From Mycoplasmataceae bacterium (GTDB lineage: Bacteria; Bacillota_I; Bacilli_A; Mycoplasmatales; Mycoplasmoidaceae), in assembly GCA_016288695.1 (NCBI GenBank), contig JAEELD010000009.1, positions 79,234-143,233 on the forward strand: a stretch of 64,000 nt of DNA, given 5' to 3'. The translations under genes and the position numbers were made by a program. Below the pieces are notes generated by a model. The model was not told where the DNA came from. It was given only the letters and a program-made list of their open reading frames with translations, and did no database searches. The first letter of the stretch is position 1; every line of letters starts with the position of its first letter. Shown one piece after another: positions 49,020 through 60,203 of the stretch.

Positions 49020-49703
49020 TTAAAAATCAACTTTTTCTAATCGTTTAGATGATACCTTATAAACCGCAATATGGATAGCAAACGATGTAACTAATGCCCC
49101 AGCGAGTGCACCAATTTGGATACCAATATGCAGGTTATTAAGAATCTCTAAACCAGGAATATAAGGCAAAGCAACAGTAAATACACCAACATAGATAACA
49201 AATCCTAAGATGGTAAATAATGTTGACATGACAATTGATTTTCCTTTTTTATAGTAAATTGGGAAGAAGATTAAATCTGCAATGGCGTAGCCGATAATGA
49301 CCACTGCTAAAAGAAGAACATAACTATCAAGTCCTAACCCAGGGTTGGCATAGTCTTCTGGCTTCGGCAATGATTGTGATACAAGATCGTTAACTATACG
49401 AGCAAGAGGATATAAAGCTGACATGAGAGCAATGAAAGCTACTTGCATGAGTATAATGGTGATAATTCTCGCCATGACAATATCTTTTTTACGAACCGGT
49501 AGCAAAGTTGAATAAAGCAAATCATTACTTTGTTGGCCTTTATTAGCTCCTAAAAAGAGGATTGGATAGCAAGTTAAGACATAGATGAATCCCACTCCTA
49601 ATGGATAAGAAGGAATAAGAATCGTGAACGGAAAAAGAAGAATGAAAACATAACAAATTGGGTGCATCACCAATTTGAATTCTTTATAAATCAAAGCTTT
49701 CAT
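49020..49703 (-). CDS. ABC-2 type transporter permease
   Basis: MKALIYKEFKLVMHPICYVFI...GANKGQQSNDLLYSTLLPVRKKDIVMARI, six-TM pattern; SD AAAGGAG; coupled to ATPase. Confidence 0.85.
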   Translation of the reverse strand: MKALIYKEFKLVMHPICYVFILLFPFTILIPSYPLGVGFIYVLTCYPILFLGANKGQQSNDLLYSTLLPVRKKDIVMARIITIILMQVAFIALMSALYPLARIVNDLVSQSLPKPEDYANPGLGLDSYVLLLAVVIIGYAIADLIFFPIYYKKGKSIVMSTLFTILGFVIYVGVFTVALPYIPGLEILNNLHIGIQIGALAGALVTSFAIHIAVYKVSSKRLEKVDF

Positions 49704-50556
49704 TTTTACTTTTACTCCTTTCAATATAGATCATGATTTGTTCTAAATCTGGTTCTTGTGGTTTGATCATATTTTTCTTAAAAAGATTTTTTTTATCTAT
49801 GCTAATTAATCCTTCAATTCGATCATCGAATTCTTTATAAGCAATATATTCATTTAATAATTTTTTATTGAAAGATTTGTCTTTAACAAATAAGTAAGAA
49901 TTGATGAAATCATTTTTGGCTCCTGTATAGATAATTTCACCATCATAAATATAAGTGATATCAGAAGCGCATTTATCTAAATCACTAGTTATGTGTGTAG
50001 AGAAAAGAATCGCTCTATCTTTGTTTTTAACAATGTTACGGAAGATGTCTAATATCTCATCTCGAGAAACAGGGTCTAATCCTGATGTTGGTTCATCTAA
50101 AATTAATAGTTCTGCATTATGAGATAAAGCAATAGAGACAGAATATTTAACTTTCATACCACTGCTTAGTTCCTCGAGTTTCTTATTGAGATTTAAATTA
50201 AATAAACGGCATGCTTCATTAAATTTTTGCTCATCGAATTGCTTATAAAATCTTTTTGTGACATTCAACAATTGGTGAATGGTTTTGTTTGGATGGTAAT
50301 TTAGTTCGCTTAACGCAAAGCCAATTCTCTGTTTATTTTCTAATTCATTCTCTGCCATATCAGTATCAAAAGCTCTGATCTTTCCACTTTCAAAATGGAT
50401 GAGATTCATGATGCATTTTAAGGTTGTGGTTTTACCTGCACCATTACGTCCGATAAAGCCCATGATTTGTCCTGGTTTTACTTCAAAAGATACTTCCTTC
50501 AAGTGGAAGGAAGGATATGACTTTATGACTTTTTCAAGTTTTAATATAGTGTTCAT
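49684..50556 (-). CDS. ABC transporter ATP-binding protein
   Basis: GFIGRNGAGKTTTLKCI Walker A, LSSGMKVKYSVSIALSHNAELLILDEPTSGLDP signature/Walker B. Confidence 0.93.
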   Translation of the reverse strand: MNTILKLEKVIKSYPSFHLKEVSFEVKPGQIMGFIGRNGAGKTTTLKCIMNLIHFESGKIRAFDTDMAENELENKQRIGFALSELNYHPNKTIHQLLNVTKRFYKQFDEQKFNEACRLFNLNLNKKLEELSSGMKVKYSVSIALSHNAELLILDEPTSGLDPVSRDEILDIFRNIVKNKDRAILFSTHITSDLDKCASDITYIYDGEIIYTGAKNDFINSYLFVKDKSFNKKLLNEYIAYKEFDDRIEGLISIDKKNLFKKNMIKPQEPDLEQIMIYIERSKSKNESFDL

Positions 50557-50623
50557 TTGATTTGTTTCTCCGCAACATTATAGAAAATATCAGCTTTTAA
50601 TATAACAATACCTCTTTTTCTTA

Positions 50624-50701
50624 CTACCTAAAACCTTTAATGTTTCCTCCTTCTTTAATATCAAACATTTCTCTAGTTTCTTTAGGAACAGTATCCGCAT
50701 T
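50624..50701 (-). pseudogene. C-terminal remnant, possibly AbrB-type regulator (ADTVPKETREMFDIKEGGNIKGFR-stop)
   Basis: Short protein-like tail resembling the AbrB IPKEIREML-IKEGD motif, upstream of the ABC ATPase on the same strand; preceded by a stop. Confidence 0.3.
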
Positions 50702-50735
50702 TTATCAAATTATTGCTTATTTTGCATAAAAAAAA

Positions 50736-50760
50736 CAGTATTGACATTGTATCAATACTG
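50736..50760 (-). terminator. rho-independent terminator after tRNA-fMet
   Basis: CAGTATTGA-loop-TCAATACTG followed on the minus strand by a T8 run. Confidence 0.75.
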
Positions 50761-50772
50761 TAGTTTACATTA

Positions 50773-50849
50773 TGGTTGCGGAGGGTGGATTTGAACCACC
50801 GACCTTCAGATTATGAGACTGACGAGCTACCAGGCTGCTCTACTCCGCG
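50773..50849 (-). tRNA. tRNA-fMet (CAT), initiator
   Basis: CGCGGAG...CTCCGCAACCA with C1:A72 mismatch; anticodon CAT. Confidence 0.93.
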
Positions 50850-50856
50850 ATATAAG

Positions 50857-50949
50857 TGGCGGATGCTAAGGGATTCGAACCCCTGCGTACCTTTCGATAC
50901 CTTTCGGTTTTCAAGACCGATCCCTTCAACCAGACTTGGGTAAGCATCC
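50857..50949 (-). tRNA. tRNA-Ser (TGA)
   Basis: GGATGCTTACCCAAGTCTGG...GGTCTTGAAAACC... long variable arm ...AGCATCCGCCA. Confidence 0.95.
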
Positions 50950-50981
50950 AAACCTTATGCATATTATACAATGTTATTTTA

Positions 50982-51059
50982 TGGTGGAACTTATAGGACT
51001 CGAACCTATAACAGACCGATTATGAGTCGGGGGCTCTAACCAAATTGAGCTAAAGTTCC
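50982..51059 (-). tRNA. tRNA with CAT anticodon, probably tRNA-Ile2 (lysidine-modified)
   Basis: GGAACTTTAGCTCAATTTGGTTAGAGCCCCCGACTCATAATCGG...; GACTCATAATCG loop context and array position suggest Ile2 rather than Met. Confidence 0.85.
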
Positions 51060-51068
51060 TTAAAATTT

Positions 51069-51145
51069 TGGTAGCAGGGGTGAGATTCGAACTCACGACA
51101 CCCCGGGTATGAGCCGAGTTCTCTAACCAACTGAGATACCCTGCC
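51069..51145 (-). tRNA. tRNA-Met (CAT), elongator
   Basis: GGCAGGGTATCTCAGTTGGTTAGAGAACTCGGCTCATACCCGGG...; array position. Confidence 0.85.
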
Positions 51146-51150
51146 ATTTA

Positions 51151-51227
51151 TGGTCGGGAAGACAAGATTCGAACTTGCGACCCCTTGGTCCCAAACCAAG
51201 TGCTCTACCAAGCTAAGCTACTTCCCG
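51151..51227 (-). tRNA. tRNA-Pro (TGG)
   Basis: CGGGAAGTAGCTTAGCTTGGTAGAGCACTTGGTTTGGGACCAAG...CTTCCCGACCA. Confidence 0.95.
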
Positions 51228-51233
51228 GATCAA

Positions 51234-51310
51234 TGGCGCGCCTTGTAGGAGTTGAACCCGCAGCCTTTTGGTCCGTAGCCAAACGCTCTATCCAATTGAG
51301 CTAAAGGCGC
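51234..51310 (-). tRNA. tRNA-Arg (ACG)
   Basis: GCGCCTTTAGCTCAATTGGATAGAGCGTTTGGCTACGGACCAAA...AAGGCGCGCCA. Confidence 0.95.
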
Positions 51311-51434
51311 ACAAATACACATATTGATAACCATGGATATTATAATTTATTAAAAGTTTTTTAAATAAGTTATAATTTGTATTAGTATTTGTTGTTCTAT
51401 TTAAAAAATTTAATAAATTCTTTTTATTTCATCA

Positions 51435-51986
51435 ATGGATAATATTAAACAATACTTATTGGATGATAGTAATGTAATTTTACGTCAGCCTTCACAAGAT
51501 TTAGACATAAATAATATATCTGATAATGAACAAAAACTCATTAACATTATGGTCAAGTATATAGATTGCTGTTACTTAGGTAAAGCAAAAGAATGTGGTA
51601 TTAAAGAAGGGATAGCTATTGCCAGCAATCAAGTTGGATTATTAAAAAAAGTAATTTATATTCACTTTAATCATTTAGATAAAGAATATAAATACTTATT
51701 AGCTAATCCAAAAATAATACAGTATTCCTTACAAAAAGTCTTTTTATCTTCTGGTGAAGGCTGTTTAAGTGTTAAAGAAAAACACGCAGGTTATGTACCA
51801 AGATATTCGAAAATTACAGTACATGCATATGATTTATTAAATAAAAAAGAAATATCAATTGATGCAAGCGATTTGTTATCAATTTGTTTGCAGCATGAAA
51901 TTGACCATTTGTCAGGCAAATTGTATTATGACAAAATTAATAAAATTGACCCATTTTATTTTGAGCAAGAGTGAATAAGGATTTAA
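51435..51986 (+). CDS. def: peptide deformylase
   Basis: GIAIASNQVGLLKKVIYI, SSGEGCLSV, CLQHEIDHLSGKLYYD; extends past UGA to TAA. Confidence 0.93.
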
Positions 51987-51989
51987 TGT

Positions 51990-53777
51990 ATGAAAAATGA
52001 AATTTTAAATAAATTATTTAATGATAATAAACCAAATTTGAAACCAACAAAATTTATTCCTCTTGGAGGGGTTGAAGAGATTGGTAAAAACATGTATGTT
52101 TTTGAACAAGGTGATGAATTATTTATTGTTGATTGTGGAATAAAATTTTGTGATCAGGAATTACCTGGTGTTGATGGGATTATATGTAATTTTAATTACA
52201 TTGTTGAAAATGCAAAAAAAATTAAAGGTCTTATTATTACCCATGGTCATGAAGATCATATTGGTGGCATACCATATTTGTTAATGACTGTGGATATTCC
52301 AAAAATATATGCAGGTCGTTTACCTATTGAAATGATCAAAAAAAAATTAAAAGAATTTCATGAAATAAAAAACATGCCAGAATTTGTAATTATTGATGAT
52401 TCATCAGTTATTAAAACAAATGAGTTTTCAATACAGTTTTATCGAGTTTGTCACTCTATTCCTGATGCGTTTGGGATATATATCAATACTACAAATGCAA
52501 AAATTGTTCACTCAGGAGATTTTAAATTTGATTTTTCAACAAAAGGTGATGAATTCGACATATTAAAATTAAGTAAATTTGGAAACACTGATGTTGATTT
52601 ACTCATTTGTGAATCAACAAATGCTGAAACACTAGGTTTTGCTCCAAGTGAGAAGTATGTAATAGATGAGTTGTCTAATATAATATCAAGCTGTCCTGGA
52701 AGAATTTTTGTTTCAACATTTTCAAGCAATTTGCAACGAATTGAAGAAGTAATTGAAATAGCTATTAGAGCTAAAAGAAAGATATGTTTATTAGGAAGAA
52801 GTATTAATTCGAATGTTAATATTTCAATAGATATTGGTTTCTTGAATATTTCTAAAGAATTAATAATTCAAGCACGTGAATTAAAAGATTTTCAAGACAA
52901 AGAAATATTAATTTTATGTACTGGTTCACAGGGTGAAGAAATGGCAGCATTGAATAAAATAGCACAAGGTCAAAACCCTTGAATTACATTAAAACCAACA
53001 GATACTATTATATTTTCATCTAGTCCTATTCCTGGTAATTATGAATCTGTAGAGCAATTAGTTAATAGACTTTATATGTGTGGAGTTCAAATAAAAACTA
53101 ATTCCAAAGAAACAAAATTACATTCATCCGGTCATGCCACTCAAATTGAACATCAATTATTGTTTAAGTTAACAAATCCGCAATATCTTATTCCAATTCA
53201 TGGTGAATTTAAAATGCTACGAGCATTAAGACAAAGTGCGATTGATTCTGGAATACATCAAGATAATATATTTCAAATCACTAATGGTCAAGTTGTTGAA
53301 ATTATTGATCACAAATTATATCAAACAAGTGACTCTGTTGATGTTGAAGAAGTATATGTTAATAATGGCAAGATAGATAATAATTTAATCGGAATGTTAA
53401 ATTATCGACGAATTCTTTCAGAAGATGGTATTTTCTCGGTAACATTATTAATTGATACAAAGAACATGAAACAAGTTTCGGTTCCTTCAATTACAACAAA
53501 AGGTTCATTTTTGGTTAAGAATTCACAAGCACTAGTCACAAAAATTTCATATTCAATTAAAGAAAGAATTGACAAAATATTAGCAAAAAGTTCACATATA
53601 AATATTACTTATATAAGAAAAACTGTTGCTAGCATTGTGCATTTTTTTATTTGGTCAAATAAACGAAAGAAACCATTAGTAAGAACATGTATTATTGATG
53701 TTTCAAGCAATGGAGATCAAGAAATACCTCCACCTAAGCAAAGTGTACAACAGCAACCACAAGTAGAATCTAAATAA
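51990..53777 (+). CDS. rnj: ribonuclease J
   Basis: FIPLGGVEEIGKNMYVFE, THGHEDHIGGIPYLL, HSGDFKFD, CTGSQGEEMAAL, IPIHGEFKMLRAL; joined through UGA. Confidence 0.95.
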
Positions 53778-53787
53778 ATCTAGGTGT

Positions 53788-54531
53788 TTAATTTGTAATT
53801 TTTCTAAAAAAATTTACTACTGATTCTTGAAAATAATAATTTGTAATAGAATTAGTAAAAGTTGATTTATTTGGATTGATTTCAATTATTTTCACATCAG
53901 GATTTGCATTTTTTGCTATAAAAGGTAATTGATTAGCAGGCATTACTTGGCCACTGGTGCCAATTATTAATATAACATCAGCTTTTTTGATTATCTCTAT
54001 AGATGAATTAAGAGTATAACTATCAAGATTTTCTCCATAAAAAACAAAGTTTGGTTTTAAAATACCACCACACTTGTTACATGTTGGAGTATCTGTTGTT
54101 TTTAGATTTATTTCTGTATCTTTATAGATACCACCACATTTAATACATTTTAAAATTTTTGTAGTCCCATGAAGTTCATAAACTTCTTTTGATCCAGCTA
54201 ATTGATGGAGCCCATCAATGTTTTGGGTGATTACTGTTTTCACAATTCCTTTTTTTTCAAGATTAGCTATTGAAATATGACCAAAATTTGGTTTAGCCTT
54301 ATTTATCATATGGTCATAAAATATGTGTTTTACTTGTTTTCAAGAATCAGAAGGATGAGAGAAAAAATAATCAAGTTCAATGAACTTAGGGTCATATTTT
54401 GTTCACAAGCCACCATTTCCAGTAAATGCAGGAATCCCAGACTCAACTGACATCCCCGCCCCAGTAAAAACTACTAATGATTTTGAACTTTTAATGATTT
54501 TATCTACTAAAAGATACTTTTCATTAAGCAT
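53788..54531 (-). CDS. SIR2-family NAD-dependent protein deacylase
   Basis: VVFTGAGMSVESGIPAFTG, TQNIDGLHQLAGS, ELHGT, two CxxC zinc pairs, GTSGQVMPANQLP; joined through UGA. Confidence 0.92.
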
Positions 54532-56136
54532 TTAGTGTATTTTGTTTTTAGAAATTTTGACACTTTTTTCTTTTTGTCACAATAGTAATTGTTTGTAATT
54601 ATGATCAGTTAAAGAAATTAAAAAGTCATTTATAAATGGAATAATGAATAAAAATATTGAAAATCCTCAGAATATTAAACTACCAGATCATTTTTCAAGA
54701 GGATCTTTGTTGTCATAAAATAAACCTCAGATTTTAAATTCACCACCACTATTTTTTATAGCATCATACCCAAATGTATAGCCTAAACTTCATAAAGGAA
54801 CTAAAATACATCCTAAAAATCCAATGATGGAAGTAGGGATTTGTCCTTTTTGATGATTAACTTCAGAAGTAGGAACTTTATTCAATTCGTAATTAACAAC
54901 TGATGATAATGCAACAATACCATAAAGTATAAAAGCAAATACAACAATGGCATTACTTATACCATCATATAACTTATCAGTTTGTAATATTCCAGAAGGG
55001 ATACTAACAAGAAGAAAGTACATTATAAGAATTATGAATAAGTAGATTGCAGCACCAAATGATTTAGTTGTTTTATTACTAATTTTTTTGAATCATTTTG
55101 ATGCAAATAAAGTTTCTTCATCAATAGCATATGCAAATGATTTAACTCCAGCCATAGTTAGTGATAAAGTACATCCAAGGAGAGCTATAGCCATAAATAT
55201 AGACATCAATATTGTGCAAATTTTAATTGCCCCTTCATTTCCCTTTAAAAGAACATTAAATAATTCATATGGTGTACCACAACCTGAAAATAACTGACCA
55301 ATAGTTACAAAGAAATATAATGAACCAGAAATAACCATTGAAAGAATAATAGATAATGGTAAGTTTTTTTCTGCATTTTCTAATTTGTCAGAGATATTAC
55401 CTACAATTAAAAAACTATCAAAAGCAAACATTATTGCAGGTAGCGAATTAAATATTCCAAATAGGTCAAAATCCTTAGTATACTTATCAACATGTTCTGA
55501 AACAAATAAATTATTTTCAGGATTTATAATACCGCATACAACACCACAAACTATAACTAGGGTAATTGGTAAGAATTTTATTAATGAAATTAAACCTAAT
55601 GATTTTGTAACAAGAGATTCACTTATTACTATGGAGGATATGATTAAGATAGAAAGACCAAACCCTATTAAAATAATCATTCAAAAATTAATACCATTAA
55701 TACTTGATGTTGCATAATCAGGATTTATATTGAATATAGATTCTGCAAAAAACATCGACATAACAAATACATAAATTGAATAATAAATTAATGGATACAT
55801 AATTTTAATAAATCTACCAAATCTATTACCAATATATCTACTAGATCAACCACCTAATCCAGAATTATGAGGAACTTTTGCTCTTGATATTTCCCCATAT
55901 GAAAAAGCAGTACATAGTGCAATAATAAACACAAGGACCCACGAAAGTATTACTCCGATTGGATGTCCATTATTATTTGAAAAAACTCCTTTGTTTTTAA
56001 GAAAAATTCCAACACCAACCATTGAGCCAAAAATAACAGAAATAGCCCCAAATAAACCAATTTTATTAGCCGTTTCAGCTTTAACTTTTATTCCTGGTTC
56101 AGTTTTGTTGATATTACTATTGAGTGTTTTAACCAT
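54532..56136 (-). CDS. APC-family amino acid permease
   Basis: KIGLFGAISVIFGSMVGVGIFLKNKGV, ~12 TM pattern; joined through UGA; 534 aa. Confidence 0.85.
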
Positions 56137-56139
56137 AAA

Positions 56140-56514
56140 TTATTCTTTCACAGCAATAGCTTCTATTTCCAAACCTACATTACGAGGTAATTTAGCAACT
56201 TGTACACAACTTCTTGCAGGTTTGTGTTCTTTAAAATAACTTTCATATACCTTATTAATTTTTGCAAAATCATTAATATCAGAAATAAAAACTATTGTTT
56301 TTACAACATCATTTAAAGAATATCCTTCACATTCCAAAATAGCTTTTACATTTTTCATGGATTGATGTGCTTGTTCTTCAATTGTTGCTGGGACTGTTCC
56401 TGTAGCTGGGTTAACAGGAATTTGTCCAGAAGTATATATACAATTTCCAATTTTTACAGCATGACTATACGGACCAATTGCTTCGGGAGCATTTGCACAT
56501 TTTACTAATTTCAT
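56140..56514 (-). CDS. ridA: RidA/YjgF-family reactive intermediate deaminase
   Basis: APEAIGPYSHAVKIGNCIYTSGQIPVNPATG, KPARSCVQVAKLPRNVGLEIEAIA. Confidence 0.93.
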   Translation of the reverse strand: MKLVKCANAPEAIGPYSHAVKIGNCIYTSGQIPVNPATGTVPATIEEQAHQSMKNVKAILECEGYSLNDVVKTIVFISDINDFAKINKVYESYFKEHKPARSCVQVAKLPRNVGLEIEAIAVKE

Positions 56515-56615
56515 ATACTTTAACCTCCAAAAAAATATTTTGATTAGATATTAATTATTATATTTATATTTTGTTGACAAAATATTGCATTATTTTAATT
56601 TGTGCTTTGATTAAA

Positions 56616-58745
56616 TTAACTAGGTAAAAGTTCATTAACTATTAGTTTTGATTTACCAGATAAAGTTATTTCATAATTTTTATTTTTTGTAATTTCATTT
56701 TTGATAATTTTTTGAGCTATTAGGTTTTCAATTTCTTTTTGAATAAACCTTTTTATAGGTCTAGCCCCATACATAACATCATATGAGTTTTTTTCTATAA
56801 AGGGATAGATACACTTGTTAAATTTTATATCTATATCTTTTTGTTGAAGTCTTAGAGTCAATTCACTCAAGTTTTTTTTAATTATTAAAATAATTGATTT
56901 ACTTTCTAATTGGTTAAATGGAATAATTTCATCTATTCTATTAATAAATTCTTTTTTTAAAACATTTGTTAATTTCTTAATAGCTTCTTCATTTTTATTT
57001 TCCATAATCAACTCACTATTCAAGTTAGTTGTCATGATAATAATTGTATTCTTAAAATTAACATTCCTTCCCTGGCTATCTTTTAATCTTCCATCATCTA
57101 AAACTTGTAAAAATAGATTTAAAACATCAGGATGGGCTTTTTCAATTTCATCTAAAAGTATTACTGAGTATGGCCTGCGTCTAACCGCTTCGGTCAATTG
57201 TCCTGCTTGGTCATATCCAACATATCCAGGGGGAGCACCAATTAATTTTGAAACAGAGTGCATTTCCATAAATTCACTCATGTCAAACCGGACCATAGAT
57301 TTTTCATCATCAAATAATAAGACTGATAATCTTTTTGCCAATTCTGTTTTACCTACTCCTGTAGGTCCAATAAATAAAAATGAACCTATTGGACGATTAG
57401 GATCATTAATTCCAGCCCTACTACGCAATATTGCATTACTTACTGCATCTACTGCTTTATCTTGTCCGATAATTCATTTTTTTAAGTCTTTATTTAAATT
57501 TAATAGTTTGTTTTTTTCTGATTCCAATAATTTTTCAACAGGTATTCCTGTTATTTTTGAAATAACTTCCGAAACATCATTTGGACCAACAGAATCATGG
57601 ATCATATAATTGGGATCACTATGCATTTTATTTTCTATAACCTTAATTTGTTCTTCCAATTGTGGTATTGTTGAATACAAAAGTTTACTTGCTTTTAAGA
57701 AATCTCCTTCAAGTTGGTATTTATCAACCTTTAATTTGCTATCTTCAACTTGTTTTTTTAAATCATTTAATTTATTGTGTTCAGATTTTTGTTTTTGTCA
57801 TTCTTTATTTAGACTAGCTTGTTTATCTTTTAGTTTTTTTAATTCAGATTCAGTAATTTTTAGATTTTGTATACTTTTTTGATCTTTCTCTGAAGAAAGT
57901 GCAGCTTTTTCTGTTTCTAAATAAATTATTCTCCTATTTACTTCATCTAAATTTTCTGGTAAAGAGTACATTTGAGTTTTGATTTTTGAAGCAGCTTCAT
58001 CTATTAGATCTATAGCTTTATCAGGTAAAAAACGATCATTTATGTATCTATCCGATAAATTTACTGCAGCTATAAGTGCCGAATCATGAATTTTGACTTG
58101 ATGGAAGATTTCTCATCGTTGTTTTAAACCTCTCATAATTGTTAATGCTTCTTCTTTAGAAGGCTCTTTAACATATACTTTTTGCATTCTTCTTTCTAAT
58201 GCAGAATCTTTCTCTATGTATTGCCTGTATTCATTTAATGTTGTAGCCCCAATAACCTTAATTTCACCTCTTGCTAACATAGGTTTGAAAATATTAGCAG
58301 CATCCATTCCTCCACCTGCGTTTTTTCCAGTTCCTACTAGTTGATGGATTTCATCGATAAATAAAATTATCCTGCCATCAGATTCTTTTACTTCTTTTAT
58401 TAAAGAATTTATTCGTTGTTCAAATTGGCCTTGGAAACTTGCCCCAGCAATTAAACTTGGTAATGAAATTTCATAGATAATTTTATCTTTCAAGTTGGTA
58501 GGAACATCATTATTGACTATACGCATTGCTAATCCTTCAACTATTGCTGTTTTACCTACTCCTGGTTCACCAATTAAAACAGGATTATTTTTGCTTTTAC
58601 GTGATATTATTTCAATAACTCGTCTTGTTTCATCATCTCTACCGATAATTGGATCTATCTTACCATTTTCAATTTCTTTATTAAGATTTCTTCCACACTT
58701 TTCTAGTATTTTTCCTTCTTCATTTGGTTGAAAACTAAAATTCAT
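56616..58745 (-). CDS. clpB: ClpB-type disaggregase, lacking an N-terminal Clp-N domain
   Basis: [99 protein letters not shown] upstream. Confidence 0.95.
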
Positions 58746-58778
58746 TATTATCTCCTTAGTTAAGATTATAACATAAAA

Positions 58779-58805
58779 TTAGCACTCATTTAGTGAGAGT
58801 GCTAA
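58779..58805. promoter_or_regulatory. CIRCE element (HrcA operator)
   Basis: TTAGCACTC-ATTTAGTGA-GAGTGCTAA, exact consensus inverted repeat upstream of clpB. Confidence 0.95.
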
Positions 58806-58878
58806 AAATACTTTGAATAAATTGGAAGACCTATTTTAGCAGCTTCAAATTATAATGTACTATATTAAATATAGTGGT

Positions 58879-59535
58879 ATGGAAAATAATAAAGAAACAA
58901 CAAGGATGGAAAAATATGCTGACTATCGTCAACAAATTTTAAGTCAAGATGCATTATTATTTTCCATAGATGAGAAAGCTAAAATATTAAAGCAGTATCA
59001 AACGAAAATTAATAATATTTCTCCTTCAATTCTCAATAATCTTCAAAATGAACTTAACATTATATCTTTAGTGTCTGTTAATAATGTTGATTTAAAAAAA
59101 TTTTCTGATTTAAAAAAATTTAATAATTTATTAGACAGAGATGTTAAAAATGATTTAAGTAAACGAATTAATGATTTTTTACATACATACTCCAATAACT
59201 CGATAATTGATACTAAGTCAAATTTAATATCAGATAAGTGGTTAGAACATGATAAAAATTATTTGCTATTAAATGAAATAAAATCACAGATTAATCATTG
59301 TAAAAATCAATTAGTTGATTTTCCTAGTGTTAGTAAAGCAAAGTTAAATAAATTAAATGACATCATTGAAAATGCAAATTCAGACAAGGATGATATAAAA
59401 CAATACACAATCGAACCATCAGTTGTAGAACCCAAAAATAATTTTTTTAAAAGATCTTATTTTGTTGTTGTTTTTTCAATTATCTTTCTAATGCTTTTAA
59501 TTGTTATCCTTAATATTTTTGTCATAACATCATGA
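58879..59535 (+). CDS. hypothetical protein with a single C-terminal transmembrane segment
   Basis: Coiled-coil-like hydrophilic body, C-terminal [25 protein letters not shown]; overlaps cmk start. Confidence 0.65.
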   Translation: MENNKETTRMEKYADYRQQILSQDALLFSIDEKAKILKQYQTKINNISPSILNNLQNELNIISLVSVNNVDLKKFSDLKKFNNLLDRDVKNDLSKRINDFLHTYSNNSIIDTKSNLISDKWLEHDKNYLLLNEIKSQINHCKNQLVDFPSVSKAKLNKLNDIIENANSDKDDIKQYTIEPSVVEPKNNFFKRSYFVVVFSIIFLMLLIVILNIFVITS

Positions 59536-60203
59536 GCAAAATAATAGATAAAAGTTTTCAAATAGCTATAGATGGTCCATGTGCCGTTGGAAAAACAACA
59601 ATCGCAAAGAAAATTGCAGAAAAGTTATCATTTTTACTAATAAATACTGGAAACATGTATCGTTGTTATGCATTAGTTCTAAAACAAAAAAAATCAAATT
59701 TAGAAAATGAAAATGAAATTCTAGATGTTTTAAATTCTTCAAAAGTTGATTTAGATAATGGGAAATGACACATTAATGGCATCAATGTTACTGAACAATT
59801 ATTAGATCAACAGATAGCTTCTATTGCCAGTAAAATAGCAACAATCAAAAAAGTTAGAGATAAATGTGTTAATGATCAAAGAAAAATTGCTTTATCTAAA
59901 AACTGTGTTATGGAAGGAAGGGATATAGGGACAGTTGTTTTACCTAATGCGACATTAAAAGTATATTTGGATGGTGATATTGATTTACGAGCAAAGCGAA
60001 GATGAAAGCAGTTGAATTGTAATAAACCACTTTCAATAATAAAAAACGAAATAATTGAACGAGATTACCAAGATACTCATAGGGAATTTTCTCCATTAGT
60101 AAAATCAAAAGATGCATTTGTAATTTATGACAATGGTTTGTCAATTGATGAAGTATCTAATATGATAATTGACAAATTTAAGGAAAAAACAAATGCAGCT
60201 TAG
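59532..60203 (+). CDS. cmk: cytidylate kinase
   Basis: [47 protein letters not shown]; joined through UGA. Confidence 0.93.

Noticed and set aside
57034-57609. 191-aa plus-strand ORF
   Set aside because: Antisense to the conserved clpB coding frame; low-complexity composition typical of a shadow ORF
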